A stretch of DNA of 64,000 nucleotides from Globomyces pollinis-pini (Eukaryota; Chytridiomycota; Chytridiomycetes; Rhizophydiales; Globomycetaceae), in assembly GCA_025399215.1 (NCBI GenBank), contig MU621098.1, positions 81,007 through 145,006 on the forward strand. Direction: 5' to 3'. The position numbers were made by a program, and so were the translations under genes. A model generated the notes under the pieces. It saw only the letters and a list, made by a program, of their open reading frames with translations, had not been told where the DNA came from and ran no database searches. This document shows positions 32,695 through 44,844 of this stretch, piece after piece; the first letter of the stretch is position 1; every line of letters begins with the position of its first letter.

Positions 32695-33816
32695 TTATTT
32701 ATTACTGTGACGATTTAATGAAGAATTGAGTTCAAATGGCACCAATCTAGTAGAGTGTACAATTCCAGGTGAATTTGGTTCAACAAAATTAAGTCCTGAT
32801 TCTGGATAATCTCTTATTGTAGAAGAATCATCTCTTGTTTCTTCAGTCCTACTTCTCTTTGTCGTCAGAATGGTATCTTGAAGAGCAGCTTCCAACTCTT
32901 TTTTATATAATTGTTTTCCAATAATCTGTAAAGGAATCATATTTTGTTCTTGTGATGGGGTCGGAATTTCGTTGAAGATGGATGAGTAATAGAAAGCAAA
33001 TGCTAACAAAACCCCTTTGCAAGCAGTTATGATTTCATATACAAACCAAGTCATTCGCAATGAAGATGGGTATGAGCTAATTCTGACTTGAGATTTGAAA
33101 CCATATTCTACGTATAAGCAAAGGATATAAATAAATTGAGTTGTAAAGTTGAAAAACATAAGTCCACCCATAGTCCCACTCAATCGCATCATCAAAGTGC
33201 TAGCTTTATGTTTGACCGAAGTAGCTAGAAATGTTCTACGACTTAAATTGTCTTCCCGATCAAACTGTTGTTTCTTTAATGTATACCATGTAATGATAGA
33301 TCCCCACAACATCACCAATACCGCGCCGAGATTGAATATTGGAATACCATTAGCGAAAAATGGTCCAACGGGAGCGGGAAGTAAAGTACAATATGAACTG
33401 GCAAATGCAGCGAAACTAGAAACCAACAAAATCCACTGTAATCGAACTGATTCGATACTGCCTTTGAACAATACTAGATACACGGGTATCATAATCATCC
33501 AGCAAGACAAGCACTGAAACAGCATCTCCAGGAATAGCGATATTGAATCTGCATACGTCAATACAATACAAAGTCTTCTATCATCTTCCACACAAACTCC
33601 ATCAGATAATTGTAGTATATAAAGATATGGCATATTGGAACCTACAACCGGATGAATATCATTGAATTTACATGAATCAAATAGTCCAGCTATAATGATG
33701 AATCGTAATAATTGCCCAAATGCATTTTTGGGTAAATTATGATTTTTTAGTAACCACAAACACGATACAATACTGAATATTGTACATATACAAATAATGA
33801 AATACTCATATGGCAT
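32695..33816 (-). CDS. Seven-helix membrane protein, family member C
   Basis: 373 aa, one exon, starting MPYEYFIICICTIFSIVS. It shares KNHNLPKNAFGQLLRF after helix one, MIPVYLVLFKGSIESV after helix three, and ITWYTLKKQQFDREDNLSRR and LMMRLSGTMGG around helices five and six. It has a longer, Cys-containing loop between helices two and three (GVCVEDDRRLC) that could form an extracellular disulphide. The C-tail is disordered with RSRTEETRDDSS. It lies 48 bp beyond the CMTR1 start, on the same strand. Confidence 0.85.
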   Translation of the reverse strand: MPYEYFIICICTIFSIVSCLWLLKNHNLPKNAFGQLLRFIIIAGLFDSCKFNDIHPVVGSNMPYLYILQLSDGVCVEDDRRLCIVLTYADSISLFLEMLFQCLSCWMIMIPVYLVLFKGSIESVRLQWILLVSSFAAFASSYCTLLPAPVGPFFANGIPIFNLGAVLVMLWGSIITWYTLKKQQFDREDNLSRRTFLATSVKHKASTLMMRLSGTMGGLMFFNFTTQFIYILCLYVEYGFKSQVRISSYPSSLRMTWFVYEIITACKGVLLAFAFYYSSIFNEIPTPSQEQNMIPLQIIGKQLYKKELEAALQDTILTTKRSRTEETRDDSSTIRDYPESGLNFVEPNSPGIVHSTRLVPFELNSSLNRHSNK

Positions 33817-33992
33817 TATTTTTGGTGGGAAACTTGGGACAATTTATTTATGGTAGTTTCCTTTTCTTTAACTCACCATTTGAAACACCATTGAAACTAA
33901 AGAAAATTTTAAGGGTCCTATCAAACTGATGATATTGGTGTGAAATTTAAATATATTTTGCTGTAAAAAGGTAACTAGAAGTACATCTTGTT

Positions 33993-35569
33993 TTAATCTC
34001 GATGGATTGAAACGGATTCGAATCCAAAGAAAGGATTCGTTGATTCACAATTGTCCTCTAAAACTGTATCATTTCCAATATCTAATTCAGAACTTGATCG
34101 GATTTTTCTAAAGCGGGATGTATCTAAAGGACCCGATAACTGTGGTACGATTGGTGGGGTTTGATTTCTTAATAAAGCCCAATTGGTATCTTTGAAAAAT
34201 GCATGTGACTTCACATCTGCTGCTCCGGCTCTAGATCCTAACCTTCTATATTCATCCTTGATAAGTAAATCTCTAATAACTCCTTTTGCTTGTGATGATA
34301 TCGGTTTGCCTTTTGGAAACGTTAATTTTTGATGCATGATATTGTTGAAAGTCAAGCTTCTATTAGCACCCTTGAATGGAGTCGTCCCAAACTAATTGTT
34401 AGTACGATATAGAGACATACAAGCATTTCATACATTAAGATACCCAATGTCCACCAATCCACACAACTTGAATGACCATGTCCTCTGATAACTTCTGGAG
34501 CAATATATTCTTCTGTTCCAACAAATGAATTAGTTCTAATTGTCGCAGTGCACGCTTTTGTATCTACCACTGAATTTGCATGCATTCCTTTTTTCTCTCC
34601 ACGTCCTTTTACCATCATGGGCTTTCGAATTGCCTTTGATGGCTTAGAAAGGTCAAAATCTGCAAGCATAATATGGCCAGTATGGTGAAGTAAGATGTCT
34701 ACGAGTGAATATACTAATGATTTTACTTTCTGGTTTCAAATCTCGATAAATGAAACCCATCAAGTGTAAAAATTCCAATGCACAAATTACTTCAGCACTA
34801 TAAAATCTCACAGATTCTTCTGGAAGGGATCTATTAGGAAGTCCTTGTAGTGTTCTGAAGAATTCACCACCAGAACAGTACTCTGTGATGAAATACAGAT
34901 GATCGTTTGTCTGGAAAGAATGGTACAATGGTACAATAAAAGGGTGATTGGCGGTGGCCTGGAGATTAATATACGTGGACAAATACCAATATTTCTTGTT
35001 CAGCCAGTACACGCTTAACTTTGTTTCTCTTTAACATTTCTCCTTTTATCAACACTATAAATAAGCAATAGTACACAATACATTTCATAGCATACAGTTG
35101 GCCATTTCCTTTGTGTCTTACTAAAAAGACTCTTCCAACATCCCCCTTTCCAATTAATTGAATTCGATCGAAGTCGGCCGGACTGGCTTCACCTACGGAG
35201 AGACGGACCGAACTACTTGAATGGCTGATTCTGTACTTGGAGGATACTGTAGTGGTAGTTATGGAGTTAGTAGTGGATGATCTATATGGTCAGGTAACTA
35301 AAACAGTACCTAGAATGGGCCTGATCTTCCAAATCGATTGGAGCAGGTTGCCAAACCTTGTACGGTTCATTAGAAGTGAATTCCTCATCCTCATCGATGG
35401 TATTTTGAAGTTGGTGTTGTTGTAATTGAGACTTTGATTTCCTTAGAGAAGGTGAAGAAAACCAAGAGATAAGTTTCGACATAGAAGATTGTTTTTTAAT
35501 GGTAGGAATTGATTCATCATTTCTTTTGAAGTAAGTCAAGAAACTGGATTGTTTTTTTAACGTGGACAT
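33993..35569 (-). CDS. AGC kinase, FPK1/KIN82/Nrc-2 type
   Basis: 478 aa in six exons (28, 27, 28, 28, 29 nt introns). The N-terminus is Ser/Lys rich and disordered. The kinase domain begins [20 protein letters not shown] and has [28 protein letters not shown] and [23 protein letters not shown] in place of DFG, together with a long insert before the activation segment, is characteristic of the phototropin-like AGC group that includes yeast Fpk1/Fpk2 and Neurospora Nrc-2. These phosphorylate flippases of the plasma membrane and Golgi. No C-terminal hydrophobic motif of PKA or PKC type is obvious. Confidence 0.9.
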
Positions 35570-35760
35570 GAATGAAAAGTAAAGTAGGAATGAGTGAAGT
35601 GGCAAGACAATGAAACTGAACAGAAACAAGACATGAAGCCATACACAAGAAACAGTTAGAAACTGAAGGTACCCCTATGCAGTACTAGTATTGATTAGTA
35701 CTATGTCTGTACTGTTCATCAAACTATTTCCCGTTTTTTTCATTTACCAAAAAGAGCTTA

Positions 35761-37307
35761 ATGTCCCTCTCTCCCATTCATGAAGACTTCAATCCAAGAC
35801 AATTAGCTGCTTTGGATTTCTTATCCAATTTATCTCACTCAGTTAAACCACTGCTAGTCAAGCAAATGAGTCTCCCTGCTACTAATCCTATTTATTCAGT
35901 CCCTAATATACAATCAGATGATTCGTTCAGAAAAAGTCCTAGAACTGAAAGAGATAGAGCTGCTATCAGTTTCCTGGCCGATATTTCTTCAATATCTGAA
36001 CCAGTCGAAGTTCCTGTTCAATCACTAAGATACTCAACTTGGCAGTCGGATTTAGAAGTTAATGACGGAACTAAAACTTCATCAGCCAGCAGGATTGGCC
36101 AACCGAGAAAGAGTCTCGTCAGGTTTATATTATCTCTTAATGATCAGAACACCAACGAGAAGTGTATCTTCTAGTGTATCCTCCCTTCATGATAATTTAA
36201 CTGTATATACTTTTGAAGGGGTATTATGTTATCACTAATTCTGTAGTCGGTTGTCTCCATGTTTTCAATGGTATATAAGTAAATTCAATTAAGCCTAGTT
36301 ACAACCAAAAACAGAAGTCAAACATCGCAGAATTAAGAAACCACATATTAAAACTGGTCTGAACAACTCTTACATCAATCCATATCTGTACATTATATGA
36401 GGCTCTAATTCTACAGGGAAAAAATTGGACTGGTTGCAAATGCTTTGGCAGCTGCAAATGCTATCAGGAAAAAGGTTAACGAAACAAACTAAATTCCTAG
36501 GCCGAGTCGTATGCCATGTTACTAGAACCTGCCGGATCACTGGAACCGTTCAATCCAGATATTACTCAGTCTTATGATCCATTCTTTCTAGACAACCCTG
36601 AATTGAAGGCTGGGAGGCATCGCACTGTCATCACTCTTCCTTGTTTTCTAGTAATCCACAAGGCTTTTCATTTTAGGGAACAATTATCCAACCACACTCA
36701 GAACTTCAACTCAAGAAAGAATTAAATGGTTATTTCCGAGAAACGCATCCGGGTGTAGATGCTTCACTCTCACTAACTCAAATCAGAAATTTGAAATTGA
36801 TGCTTTGTAAATTAGGTTTTCAATTGGTAAACAAACTATAACTCGTAACTATTTTTTAGGATTTGGAAATATCTAGTATTGCTGTAGCTATTGTGTATCT
36901 TGAAAAGCTGATTCTTAAAAATTTCGTTCAAAAGACCAATAAGAAATTGATTGGAGGTAACATATCATGACTAATCTCAATTTGATTAGTTATTTGCTTG
37001 TTGTTGGCTGCAAAAGTGAATGATCCTAAAGAAACTACATACACAAATATCATTCAAGTAAGTTTACACAAATACTGTTACGTCTTTCAAAATACATATG
37101 GTGTCCATTGGAGTAATTTCTGACTAGATTTAGGCAGCTGCCACAGAATTTGAGTTACTACCAAAAGATATCTATGCCCAAGAATTCTCCACATATGCTG
37201 CGTTAGAATTCAATCTGTTTCTACCACCGTGGGAAGTCAAACCACATTTAGATCGTATTCGAACAATGAACTCGACTACCAATATATCCAGTGAGGAAGT
37301 AGATTAA
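35761..37307 (+). CDS. CABLES-like cyclin-fold protein
   Basis: About 414 aa with nine introns (25, 26, 28, 29, 26, 26, 33, 33 and 76 nt). The N-terminus has two copies of an R-x-A-x-x-FL motif (RQLAALDFLSNLS; RDRAAISFLADISS), as in animal CABLES. The C-terminal half reads YDPFFLDNPELKAGRHRTV, LKKELNGYFRETHPGVDASL, VAIVYLEKLILKN and LLLAAKVNDPKE, the divergent cyclin box of CABLES1/2, which link CDKs to ABL-type kinases in animals. Partners here are unknown. Ordinary cyclins lack the DNPELxxGRHRTV block. Confidence 0.85.
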
Positions 37308-38834
37308 GAAACTATCAGGAGATTGTCAGTGTAGTTTTAATATATCCTTATATTCCGAATAGAAAGAATTCCNNNNNNNNNNNNNNNNNNNNNNNNNNNN
37401 NNNNNNNNNNNNNNNNNNNNNNNNNNNNNNNNNNNNNNNNNNNNNNNNNNNNNNNNNNNNNNNNNNNNNNNNNNNNNNNNNNNNNNNNNNNNNNNNNNNN
37501 NNATTTCTGTGATATATACTATCTTTACATCTTGTCACGTTTGACTAACGCGATATAATGTTGTGACCTTTCAACTACAGTGTGAGTGACCAATTACATT
37601 CGATGGCTGCACTAGTTGGTAAGATTCATAAAAACCGATTCTACATTATGGGTTAATCTAACAAATCCCAAGTCATCTGTGTTGGATGTAAGCATTATAT
37701 GAATTTTTTAGCCATCAGTTTAATTGTTTATCTAATTAGACAAACTATTGGATGGGTGCTTCATATCACCAATGGAAATATCTAACATTTAAAGGTGAAT
37801 GAACGCTAGAAGAATGAATGGATAGCAAAGAGATAAAATACGAAAAATCAATCAAAGCGTATATGGTATATCGATTTATTAAAATTTCATTAGTATACGT
37901 TGAATGATCTGTCACATTTCTGTGCTGTCGACTATAACGAACACTTTGGTTTGATTTTCCCATTCAAATCATGATGTCCCAAGTCCTACAATTAGGATGA
38001 GTAGCATAAAAATTGGTAGTCGAACATGATGCTTGGAAATACTCTTTAAATTGCAAAAAATCAATATCAATCAAATCATTTTACGAGAAATCAAAATTTC
38101 GCATTTAATAATGGTGATGAAATCTCATATCAGTAGGGATTGATGCATAACTGGAATAGTGCCTGTTTAATATGCATAAATTTAATGCACTATTGATATT
38201 TTTGGGTTATTAAACTATTTTACTTTAAATCAGAATGTATGGTAAATCGGATGATATTATCAATGCTTCGATTTACCACATATCCTGTCCTGTTTCAAGT
38301 TCACCTCAACTAAATACGGCTGGAATGGCAACTAATAGGCATGTTGATATAATTAATACTCTCGAAGAGGAACTTTACTAGGAATTCGTCTGTTTTCATT
38401 AAAGGTAGTGATTTTCAGTTACGTGATTGATTGTAAAAAAGGCAAAAATATTTATGAAACAGATGCCTAGTTGAACTGTAAAATATCAGAAACGTAAAAG
38501 GTTTAATTACTGTCTTGAAGATAACCATGTATACGTTTGTATAGAGGCTACAAACGAGATATTTATAATGTGTCTTAAAAAAAGTAGCAATTATCAACTC
38601 TTTAAAACCATGAACAAAAATACTTTCTGATGGTACGAGCAGCATCGCGGAAAGCAGTCAGTTCTTGATATGTTTAACTTTCAGTATTCCAAAATAATTG
38701 TCATATACTGTTCGTCAGATAATTATAATTCGTATCTCGAAATAAAACAGGATGCGTTTTTTTGACTAATCAATCCTCAATAACTATCTTCAACTCAACT
38801 TTTGTATCATTTTAAAGGATATAACTAGCGCTGT
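37308..38834. other. 1.5-kb intergenic region with assembly gap
   Basis: Contains the run of N at 37373-37502. No gene is supportable on either side; short frames at 37766-37963 and 38415-38645 have no features. An inverted repeat is noted separately at 38240-38278. Confidence 0.6.
38240..38278. repeat. Perfect 10-bp inverted repeat (hairpin)
   Basis: TGGTAAATCG at 38240-38249 and its reverse complement at 38269-38278, separated by 19 bp. Could be a protein-binding palindrome, a cruciform or chance in AT-rich DNA. Confidence 0.4.
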
Positions 38835-41337
38835 TTATTGAATAGACACACCAAAGAGTTTAACTTTTGTTCCAGCCCATATTGACGGGCACAATTTGGC
38901 AATTTCTGCATTATTGGTTTCAACTGATTTCATATAAAAAGAACCCTAAATATAAATAATATTAATTCACTCTACCCATAGATAAGCTGTTACCCAAATA
39001 TGCATGGAGTTTGAATAAATGAACGAATGTGTAATGATTGGATGAGGTTGAGGTAACACTCCCACCATTGTTTGTGCAGAAAGATACTCCATTACTTTCG
39101 TATCTACGTTTAAATCGTGTTCAATGCAAAAAGCTTCAATTTGTGGACCCAATTTTTGTACGAGAGTGGAAAGAACTTGTATTGGAAGTCTATTTTTCCA
39201 TTCATTAAACTACAGTTTAACACAGTTGATTCATACCCAAGGTAAAGTTGGTTTGAAACCATTTATCGATTGAAATTCGGCTGTTTGATCAATTGGGAGT
39301 TTACCCTTTGCCTTCTCTGAGAGCTCTTCCTCGGCACTTTTTTCTTGCTCTTCTTTGAGTTGCTTTAATTTCTGAACTTGTTCAATCGCATCCGACAGTT
39401 CAAGATCTCTCAGCTGTAAAACTTTATCCTTATTCCTGACAAACGTATACACTATCTGATGATTTCCTGCATACTGATATTGTAAAATAGTGTCAATTGT
39501 ATATAGTAAGTATAATAAACGGGTGTGGTTTCTCTCTTTAGATAACAGAAACCTGGGTGAAGAGAAAACGGTGAATAAAGCAAAGAGCTTTGTAGCAGTT
39601 GTTGCATTAAACTTTGTAATTAATGGAGAAACATTTGCCATGGTAGCCAAGTAAGATTCCTGCAAATGCAATATTGATGCACGAATAGCAGAATTGGTTG
39701 TTAGAAGAACATAAATGAACTGTTGTTGAGTAATACAGAAACAAATACCAAGTAAAGTATATCACCCCAACAGCCGGTTGTAAATACTGGGAATAGTTTT
39801 CCATGAGCTCCCAAAGCTGAAATGTCTGCTTCGGTGTTCAATCGAATTCCAAAATCGCGATCTTGTGATAGAACATGCAAAATGAAACAAGAAATACGCA
39901 ACAGTCCAATTTTATCTGGGTTGGTTAGTTGAAGAAAATTACTAGCACTCATTCTGGCATCCAAACTTTCCATAATTAATGCTTGGACTAGAACCAGAAC
40001 CAAAGGGGATTGACATAAATGAGCGAAGAATTTCTAAAATGATCAGGCTATCCAAAAAGATACTTTGTTCACTTCTATGAATGTCCATATTACAAGAAAT
40101 AAATCGGCAGTCAAATTGATTGTTTTTGTTGAGCCAGGTAAGTATGCTTTTGAAGCCTAGACGATCAGCTTCTAAAAGAAAGATACATCAATTGGATTAC
40201 GAATCAGTCTCATCAGTCCGTTGACTAATAAATCTAAATCTTCCTTCTTGTGCAACTTTGAAAAATAGAATGCGAACAAGTTCTTTCCCACTGGATTAAC
40301 AGTTGTAGAAGGCTCGGCTGATAATGATACCTGAGAACCACTAGAACTGAGTATTAAAAGAATTACCTGTGTGATAACCCTTCAGATGGGATATTTGATC
40401 GATAATCAAAGAGTGCCACCAAACACTGAGAACACAACCCAACTAAAGGTTCTGATAGATCCCCAAATAGCAACTATAAAATTAGTCAAAACTATGTGAA
40501 AATACATGATTATAAGGTAAAGTAGCCCATCCGATTGGATCATAAGTCACAATGGTATTGACAAATGAACATAACATGCCCAAAATCGCCTTTTTTTCCA
40601 AATTCATAGTAAATTCTTTCATCCATAAGTTGTCAGTGGTGAGAACATTTGCTGAACTGATATACATTGTCTTTGACAGTAAAGTAATCAAAAGTCTCAA
40701 CACTTCAGTTCGTCTTATAATTTCGTCTTTTGATGCAGGAGGGGCTGTAGAAGCACCTATTCCTTTATTCCAAATAATAAACTGAACATTTGATGTTTCT
40801 GAGTTTCCAGATGGGATGGTGAATCTATTAAATAAAAACACAAAAGGATAAATACCCTCGATAAAACAATAAACTGCTCACCAATACACATAATTGAGGT
40901 CCTAAATTAGTTTCTGACCAAAATATTTCATTTTCCAAGTCTTCAGTATCCGATTCAAATATAAATGGTAATACTCTGGTAAGAATTCGACAACAGTTCA
41001 AAACATGTTTACAATCCATAATAGTTGGGGGATGAACATTATCGATCATCAGTTGAATTCTACTCATCAACTATAAATTAGTTAAAACAAAGGATCCACA
41101 AACCTTTTCAATCAGTGATTTTATATTCTTTGGGTTTTTTTCAATTGCAGCTCTAATATCTTTATGTGCGCATAAATTGAAGACGTCTTCAGCAGATTCT
41201 GGCAACGAGTAAAAAGTTGACCAAAAATCGTCATCAAACGGGGTATCCTAATGATCAACATCAATCCATCATACCGACTGTTCTGAAAGGCTAAAAACTT
41301 GTTTTCTGAAAGCCAATTTTGATTCCGTTGCACCCAT
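38835..41337 (-). CDS. HID1: HID1-family Golgi/trafficking protein
   Basis: Roughly 740 aa in many exons with introns of about 27-33 nt. It starts MGATESKLAFRKQVFSLS, a classical N-myristoylation site as in animal HID1. Then DDDFWSTFYSLPESAEDVFN, HVLNCCRILTRVLPFIFES, RTEVLRLLITLLSKTMYIS and TYDPIGWATLPYNHV follow the HID1/Dymeclin family along its length. A charged segment (QKLKQLKEEQEKSAEEE) precedes the C-terminal part, which ends AGTKVKLFGVSIQ. In animals HID1 acts at the trans-Golgi in dense-core vesicle formation; the S. pombe relative Ftp105 anchors Ubp5 at the Golgi. Interior exon boundaries were not all resolved. Confidence 0.88.
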
Positions 41338-41797
41338 AATTGAAAAGTGAAAAGATCCCAAAGTGAAAAGATAATCTGAACACTGTACAGAAGGTAGTCA
41401 AAATGAACTACAATCAATCCATGTCATGTAGTAGAGGGTACTTAATAGATAAAGGCATGGATTGAGGTGTTTATTCCATAACTTTGTAAAATTCCTAAAG
41501 AAACTTGAATAGGATTTGCAAATCAAGAGCAGTCTTTATTATCATTTGAAGGTTGATTAGTAAGTCTAGTACTTGTTGTGCACATGAGCACAAGAATTAA
41601 ATTAACTTAAAAAATACAATATTAAGAATAGATTTCATAAGATTTCATCATACTCATAGACCTTATTGGACACGCATATGTCTATATCATAGTCAAACAA
41701 AGATAGACGTCAAAGTTGGACTCTCACAGACAAATCACCGCCACTTAAACTAAAGGAAAAAGCTGGTGGAAGCGGCCAAACAGTCTGCTGTTTCGAG
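41338..41797. promoter_or_regulatory. Divergent intergenic region, HID1 / 7TM member D
   Basis: 460 bp with no gene seen. It contains the promoters of two divergent genes; the right-hand one has a clear TATA box. Confidence 0.5.
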
Positions 41798-41804
41798 TAT
41801 AAAA
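41798..41804 (+). promoter_or_regulatory. TATA box, 7TM member D
   Basis: TATAAAA, 40 bp before the ATG at 41838. Confidence 0.7.
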
Positions 41805-41837
41805 CACTGGATTTTATCAATCAAAAATTAAAGTCAA

Positions 41838-42962
41838 ATGGACTTTTATATCCTGGTTGGATCTGGACTTTTGTTCAGTATAGCTGGTTGTTATTGGGTC
41901 TTGACTAGAGCACATCTACCACGTAATCAATTTAGTGTCTTATTGAAATTACTCGTAACCGTCAATTTATGCTTTGCTGGTAAATAATTTCTATATTCTT
42001 AGGTTTAGGTTCACAATTAGCACTATTCTATGTATTGGCTACTACTTCTCCTTCTTGTCCGTCGTCAACTTGTACTTTGATTCGTTTACTTCAAGTACTT
42101 GTGAATTATACCGATTGCTTATTTATATTCCTATCTTTAAGCTTCTGCTTGATACCCTATTACATTGTGCGCTTAAATGGAAGCATTAAAAATATCAATT
42201 TAAACCTGATTATCTTTACTTCCATATTGGTCTCTTCCTTGTCTTTCTTGTTACAGTTACCCTCCCAAATGTAACATTAGATCTCTAACTGTAGTGGTCA
42301 TTTGTTTAACACTATTCTCCGTTTACTTATATGTATGTCAGTTTTGACAATGGCAGTCTGTTGTGGTTCTACTTGGTTTTCCTTGAAACAAGTTCAACTC
42401 TCTCGTCAAACCCTGTTATCTCATGTAGAAGCTCAAGTGGAACAAACTAATTATCAGTAAGTAAATCTACATTATTTTATATTTTAGAGCGAGTTTATTG
42501 ATGATGCGACTATCAAGTTCTTTATCTATTTCAAATATTCTTCTCTTTGGTGCTCAATTGACTTATTTGATGCATTACTATATGGAGTATCAGCTTCGAG
42601 AAGATCCTGGCTATGACCATTATTCTCAAAATTTAAAAACAATTTGGATGATCTATCAGTTTATCCTAGCTTCGAATGGGGGATTTCTCACTGTCGGTTT
42701 CTTTTATGCATTCTCAAAATTACATCAATCAAGAGAACCTGTTCCTCACCAATGGCATGATGGTGTGAATCAATTACTTTCGAAACATTTGGATTGTAGG
42801 GATCATCCATTATCCGTTCATTCTCAAGCAAATTCTGGTAATACTTTACCCGTCACCAGTCATGTTGGCGGTCATTGTGTAGAAGCTACTCAGTCTTGTT
42901 GTGCGTTCCGCCTGGACAAACATGACAAAAAGACTCATAAAATTATAGTGGTTGAAAAATAA
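41838..42962 (+). CDS. Seven-helix membrane protein, family member D (divergent)
   Basis: 348 aa in four exons (introns 23, 24 and 31 nt; the first at 41980-42002, the second at 42271-42294). It starts MDFYILVGSGLFSIAGCY and shares RAHLPRNQFSVLLKL, LIPYYIVRLNGSIKN, STWFSLKQVQLSR and SLLMMRLSSSLS with members A-C. The third loop differs: LSRQTLLSHVEA replaces LSRRTFLATEI. The tail is His- and Cys-containing (GGHCVEATQSCC) and ends in a lysine-rich stretch. It is on the opposite strand and about 8 kb from member C, so it is an older or relocated copy. Confidence 0.85.
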
Positions 42963-43285
42963 ATATATCCGTTTATGACTCTTTAATATCTAGATTTTCA
43001 AAAGTGATTTAGAAAATATTATATTCAGTTCAATTGTAATTCACAAAGATATTTTCTCGACTAATATACTCTTTATATTTAACTTGATACTAAACTACTG
43101 CATGGATTGTTTTCTATCTTATCAGCTATAAATCGCTATTACCCTTTGCCTTTTGTATCGATCTGCAGTCCATTAAATTCATACAAGGTGTCATTGTGTG
43201 CATTGGAGCTACTCATTTCAGCGTTAGCCACATTTCTTCCCTGTAAACTTGTGTACTGGGTCGCTGCAGAATCTGCTATTTACGC
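42963..43285. other. Convergent intergenic region
   Basis: 323 bp between the 3' ends of 7TM member D and the VHS-GAT gene. Nothing recognisable beyond AT-rich 3' flanks. Confidence 0.5.
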
Positions 43286-44667
43286 TTAGTATAAAATTTG
43301 GTTACCAAACGGATTGGAAGAGTTGTATGCTCTTTCATAAGCACTTCCCTCTGTGTTGGTCACTTGAACTTTATTTGAATAAGATTGCGCGGGTACATGT
43401 CCATTTGACATGTAAGGATTATCACTTTGTTGTATAGCTGAAGGTAAGTATGGGTTAAAATCAGGTTGTGGTGCACCTGGTTGCTGTTGTTGTTGCTGCT
43501 GTTGCTGTACGTACGTATTAAAAGGATTAGTTGCGGAATAAGTTGCAGGATTTGGTTTTGATTGCTGAACAGGTATTTGAGGATTTTCCAAGGCCATCAC
43601 TTTAGCTTTAGCCTGCTCCAATTCTAATCGAGCAAGTTCCAATCCTATTTTATGAATACGACTTTAGTTTACGTTGAGATTCTGTTATATTCACTAATGT
43701 TTGGAACGCAGTGTGGAGTTTCTCCCCAGCAGCAATTAGCATAGCTAACAATCAACACCTTCTCTTAATATACCTAAAGCGGCTTCGTTGTTCTCGGGGC
43801 ATCTTTGAATCCATATATCATTGGCAGCTTTCAGTTTCGTACATGTACCATGCAATTCCTAAGAATTACTACAACCAACTATTTACTCGAGCAAGAGAAT
43901 TGTCTCCAATATGTCCTTGATTGAAATTCAGAGTTTCGATAAACATATCCGATGTGCTATTTACCGTTTCGCAATGCTTTATAACTTCATCAAATAAAGC
44001 ATCCTGTAAAATCAGTTACCATGCAGAATTTACACTATCAAGTCCCAAATCAGCAGGATGAACACTGAATCCGGGCTGATTTTCATTATATACAATTGAT
44101 TCTTGGTTTGTTGTGGGCAATGCTAAATCGTTAAAACAATTAATTTACACAATGCAGCAGTTTTATCAAATATGTGTTGGAACGATTTGGCACTTTCACT
44201 ACCTTCATACATAAATACCCATTCTTGAATCAGTTGCCCAAAGTTATATCTGGGGTTCTTGTCATTGTTAATTAAAACATGGAATACCATTTGCAAGTAC
44301 ACAGTAATGATTTTCTCAGCATTCTTAGGATTGCTCATGACCAAATGAAATGTAGGATCGTTTTTAAGAATATAATCCCATAAATCTAAAAGTAACACTC
44401 TTTGTTCAAGTTGAAATCCAATGAGATTTGACATGATAAGTTTGAACGTCCTAATTAAATTTAGTATCAATCACAGGATTAAATAGGTACTCTTCTTGAT
44501 AATTCTGGTCTGCTGCATGTAATTGAACCAACTCATCAGCGACAGGAACATCTAAGGCAGGCTGAAATACAAGCATTAGTGATACTCAATTATACCCCTT
44601 GAACAGCCTTTTTAATCAATGCATTTGGTTTTCCGAAATTTCTTTTTAGCTTATTCCAAACTGTCAT
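43286..44667 (-). CDS. VHS-GAT clathrin/ubiquitin adaptor with NPF motifs
   Basis: 388 aa with seven introns (34, 40, 26, 30, 28, 29, 28 nt). N-terminus MTVWNKLKRNFGKPNALIKK, then a VHS-type helical domain (FQLEQRVLLLDLWDYILKND; YNFGQLIQEWVFMYEGSE). A GAT-like three-helix segment follows (ELHGTCTKLKAANDIWIQR, AMLIAAGEKLHTAFQTLVNI). The C-terminal third is Gln/Pro/Asn rich with a run of nine Gln and two NPF plus two NPY motifs, typical EH-domain ligands. Architecture fits yeast Lsb5 or TOM1-like adaptors in endosomal sorting and endocytosis. ANTH proteins (AP180) were considered because of the NPF tail, but the GAT segment favours VHS-GAT. Confidence 0.75.
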
Positions 44668-44844
44668 TTAAAAGGGAAAAATCGATGGCTTTTGATGGTA
44701 AGTTTCACTGTGTCACATCAACGTGGACTGGGATATGAGAAAAATTAAGGATGATAACTTTGAACTTTAAACCAATTTATTGTGGACATCGCCAATGGTG
44801 TCAATGTAACTGACTGATTGCAAATCGCGTCATAAAATAGGATA

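Noticed and set aside
37326..37538. Minus-strand ORF spanning the assembly gap
   Set aside because: Most of it is translated from N; it has no real sequence support.
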